Assembly (NCBI GenBank): GCA_030533035.1
Contig: JAUNJW010000091.1
Span: 1 to 7,741, forward strand
Direction of reading: 5' to 3'
DNA: 7,741 bases
Source of the DNA: Erysipelotrichaceae bacterium
Lineage (GTDB): Bacteria; Bacillota_I; Bacilli_A; Erysipelotrichales; Erysipelotrichaceae
Positions within the stretch are counted from its first letter, which is position 1, and each line of letters begins with the position of its first letter. The notes under the pieces are model-generated. The model worked only from the letters and a program-made list of their open reading frames with translations. It had not been told where the DNA came from and searched no databases. This document shows, in pieces, positions 6,414 through 7,741 of this stretch. The translations under genes were made by a program, and so were the position numbers.

Positions 6414-7741
6414 ATGAACCGCACCCTTATCAAAAGCCTGATCCGTCTGATCCGCACCTCCCTGACACGATTCCTCGCAGTCTTTGCGATCGTGACCATC
6501 GGTGTGGCTTTTTTCACGGGCGTGGCCGGGACAGCGGACATCATGTCGGTCTCCGTCGACAGGTATTCGGATGACACAAATCTCAAGGACATTACCATTT
6601 ACAGCAATTACGGTTTTGATGACGACGACGTCAGCGCCATCCGCGGATGTGAGGATGTTCTGGCGGCGGAAGGCACAAAGTTCACGGATGTCATCGGCAT
6701 CCGTGAAAATGATTCCTGGGTGACCAGAATCCACAGCCTGAGCAATACCGACAGAATCAACAGCTTTGTCCTGGTATCCGGCCGGATGCCGTTAAATGAA
6801 CATGAGGCCCTGGCCGAAAACGGCTCCGAACTGGAACCCGGATTTCCCCTGGGCTCGCGGGTGGATGTGATCCTGCCGGACGGCTCACAGAACGAGGACA
6901 TCAAAAGCAGTTATTTCATTATCACCGGCACCGTCGACACGCCGCTGTATCTCAATGAGATCAAGGAGAACAGCACGCTGTCCAACCAGTACATCCGCAC
7001 CTATTTATATGTCAATGACGATGTTTTCACTGCGGATTACTACACGGAAGTCAATGTCCTGACGGAAAAAGGAAAGAGCTACAACAGCTTTACTGATCCG
7101 TATGAAACCTATTCCGGAAATGTGAAGGAAAACATACGCCGTATGGCGGCGTCCCAGGAAGACAGAAGACGGCAGAAAATCCGCGATGAGGCGCTGGCGG
7201 AATATGAAAAGGGAATGCAGGAATACCTGGATGCCGAGAAAGAGTACAATGACAAAATCAGGGACGCCGAAAAGCAGCTGGCGGACGGGGAGCGGGAAAT
7301 CCTGGACGGCGAGGCACAGATCGCCGACGGCGAAGCGGCGCTGATCAGCGGCCAGGCCGAACTGGACAGGCAGGTGGCGGATGCGCAGAAAAAGCTGGCT
7401 GACGCCGCGGCCCTGCTGGCGGACAATTCAAAGACACTGGCGGAAAAGAAGGCGGAATTTGAAGCGCAGAAGAAAGACCTGCTGCAGACAGCTGCTGATC
7501 TTGAAAATGCCATCAGCCGGCTGAACGAAGCGCAGGACGGGCTGAAGCAGATTGACGAAGGGATCGTTCAGATCAATGAAGCGCTGGCGCGGCTGAATGA
7601 GCCGGAAACGGTCATCCTGATGGATCTGCTCAGACAGGCGGATCCGGACATGACCCTTGAGCAGCTGAAATCCCTGCTTGCGGATCTTGAAGAAATATCA
7701 GGGCAGATCGAGGAGATTTTCCCGGATCTTGCCGAAATCAA
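6414..7741 (+). CDS. FtsX-like ABC permease with long extracellular coiled coil, 3' end cut by window
   Basis: The frame is open from ATG 6414 to the window edge (442 complete codons seen) without a stop. Residues 1-16 are basic and cytosolic (MNRTLIKSLIRLIRTS). Residues about 17-40 are the first membrane helix, with FLAVFAIVTIGVAFFTG characteristic of large FtsX-type permeases of Bacillota. Residues 41-230 are a folded extracellular domain of MacB-like position. From about 240 to the edge lies a long, charged, Ala/Glu/Lys/Gln-rich coiled coil with regular heptads (for example LADGERE, ILDGEAQ, IADGEAA at 289-309). The FtsX domains with the other membrane helices must lie beyond the window. 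It sits 6 nt after the ATPase stop with a poor ribosome binding site (GGTAAG), so coupling is likely. The product should be an ABC exporter or mechanotransmission permease. A role with cell-wall or membrane targets is only a guess. Confidence 0.85.
   Translation, partial: MNRTLIKSLIRLIRTSLTRFLAVFAIVTIGVAFFTGVAGTADIMSVSVDRYSDDTNLKDITIYSNYGFDDDDVSAIRGCEDVLAAEGTKFTDVIGIRENDSWVTRIHSLSNTDRINSFVLVSGRMPLNEHEALAENGSELEPGFPLGSRVDVILPDGSQNEDIKSSYFIITGTVDTPLYLNEIKENSTLSNQYIRTYLYVNDDVFTADYYTEVNVLTEKGKSYNSFTDPYETYSGNVKENIRRMAASQEDRRRQKIRDEALAEYEKGMQEYLDAEKEYNDKIRDAEKQLADGEREILDGEAQIADGEAALISGQAELDRQVADAQKKLADAAALLADNSKTLAEKKAEFEAQKKDLLQTAADLENAISRLNEAQDGLKQIDEGIVQINEALARLNEPETVILMDLLRQADPDMTLEQLKSLLADLEEISGQIEEIFPDLAEI
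7278..7361 (+). repeat. Heptad-phased 21-nt imperfect repeats inside the permease gene
   Basis: Four successive 21-nt units encode LADGERE, ILDGEAQ, IADGEAA and LISGQAE. The first three share a Asp-Gly-Glu core in the same heptad position. The DNA is only moderately similar between units, so the pattern is mainly at protein level, reflecting a two-strand coiled-coil stalk. It fades into less regular heptads downstream. Confidence 0.5.

Noticed and set aside
5613..6734. Long open frame on the minus strand (373 codons) opposite the ABC ATPase and permease start
   Set aside because: It lies antisense to a protein with every ABC motif intact, has a composition typical of a shadow frame (many His, Asp, Gly), no recognisable domain, and spans the rpsO terminator side without a ribosome binding site.
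7109..7513. Minus-strand open frame rich in Ser, Ala and Phe
   Set aside because: It is the complement of the Glu/Ala/Lys-rich coiled-coil codons of the permease. The low-complexity Ser/Ala/Cys composition is what such antisense gives.

Overview
The window looks like a chromosomal segment of a moderately GC-rich member of the Bacillota (Firmicutes), possibly the class Erysipelotrichia. Strong AGGAGG-type ribosome binding sites, sigma-A-like promoters and the style of Fmt, LepA, HemW and S15 support Bacillota. The class-level guess is weak. All real genes are on the + strand, and no gene-free stretch reaches 300 bases.

Left edge (1-876): the 3' part of an IS1595-family (ISXO2-like) transposase, cut by the window edge and visibly more AT-rich than what follows. 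A short AT-rich gap (877-948) carries a possible -10 box and a strong ribosome binding site for fmt.

Translation and housekeeping cluster (949-4792): fmt (methionyl-tRNA formyltransferase), lepA (elongation factor 4) and hemW (radical-SAM heme chaperone). They are packed so tightly (6-nt gap, then a 17-nt overlap) that they are almost certainly one translationally coupled operon.

Middle (4793-5656): a small basic membrane protein of unknown function with its own very good promoter. It is followed by rpsO (ribosomal protein S15), also with its own good promoter, then a GC-rich leader that folds on paper into a compact three-way junction, then the gene and an intrinsic terminator. The leader is the most interesting object here. 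S15 recognises a three-way junction in 16S rRNA and autoregulates through structured leaders in several bacteria, so this is a candidate S15-responsive leader. The S15 protein itself carries an altered version of its usually well conserved RNA-contact loop.

Right (5657-7741): a MacB/LolD-type ABC ATPase followed after 6 nt by the start of an FtsX-like permease. The permease has one N-terminal membrane segment, an extracellular domain and a long coiled coil with strict heptads, and it runs off the window. Together they should form a two-gene ABC exporter or mechanotransmission system of unknown substrate.

No CRISPR array, tRNA, rRNA or clear defence system was seen.
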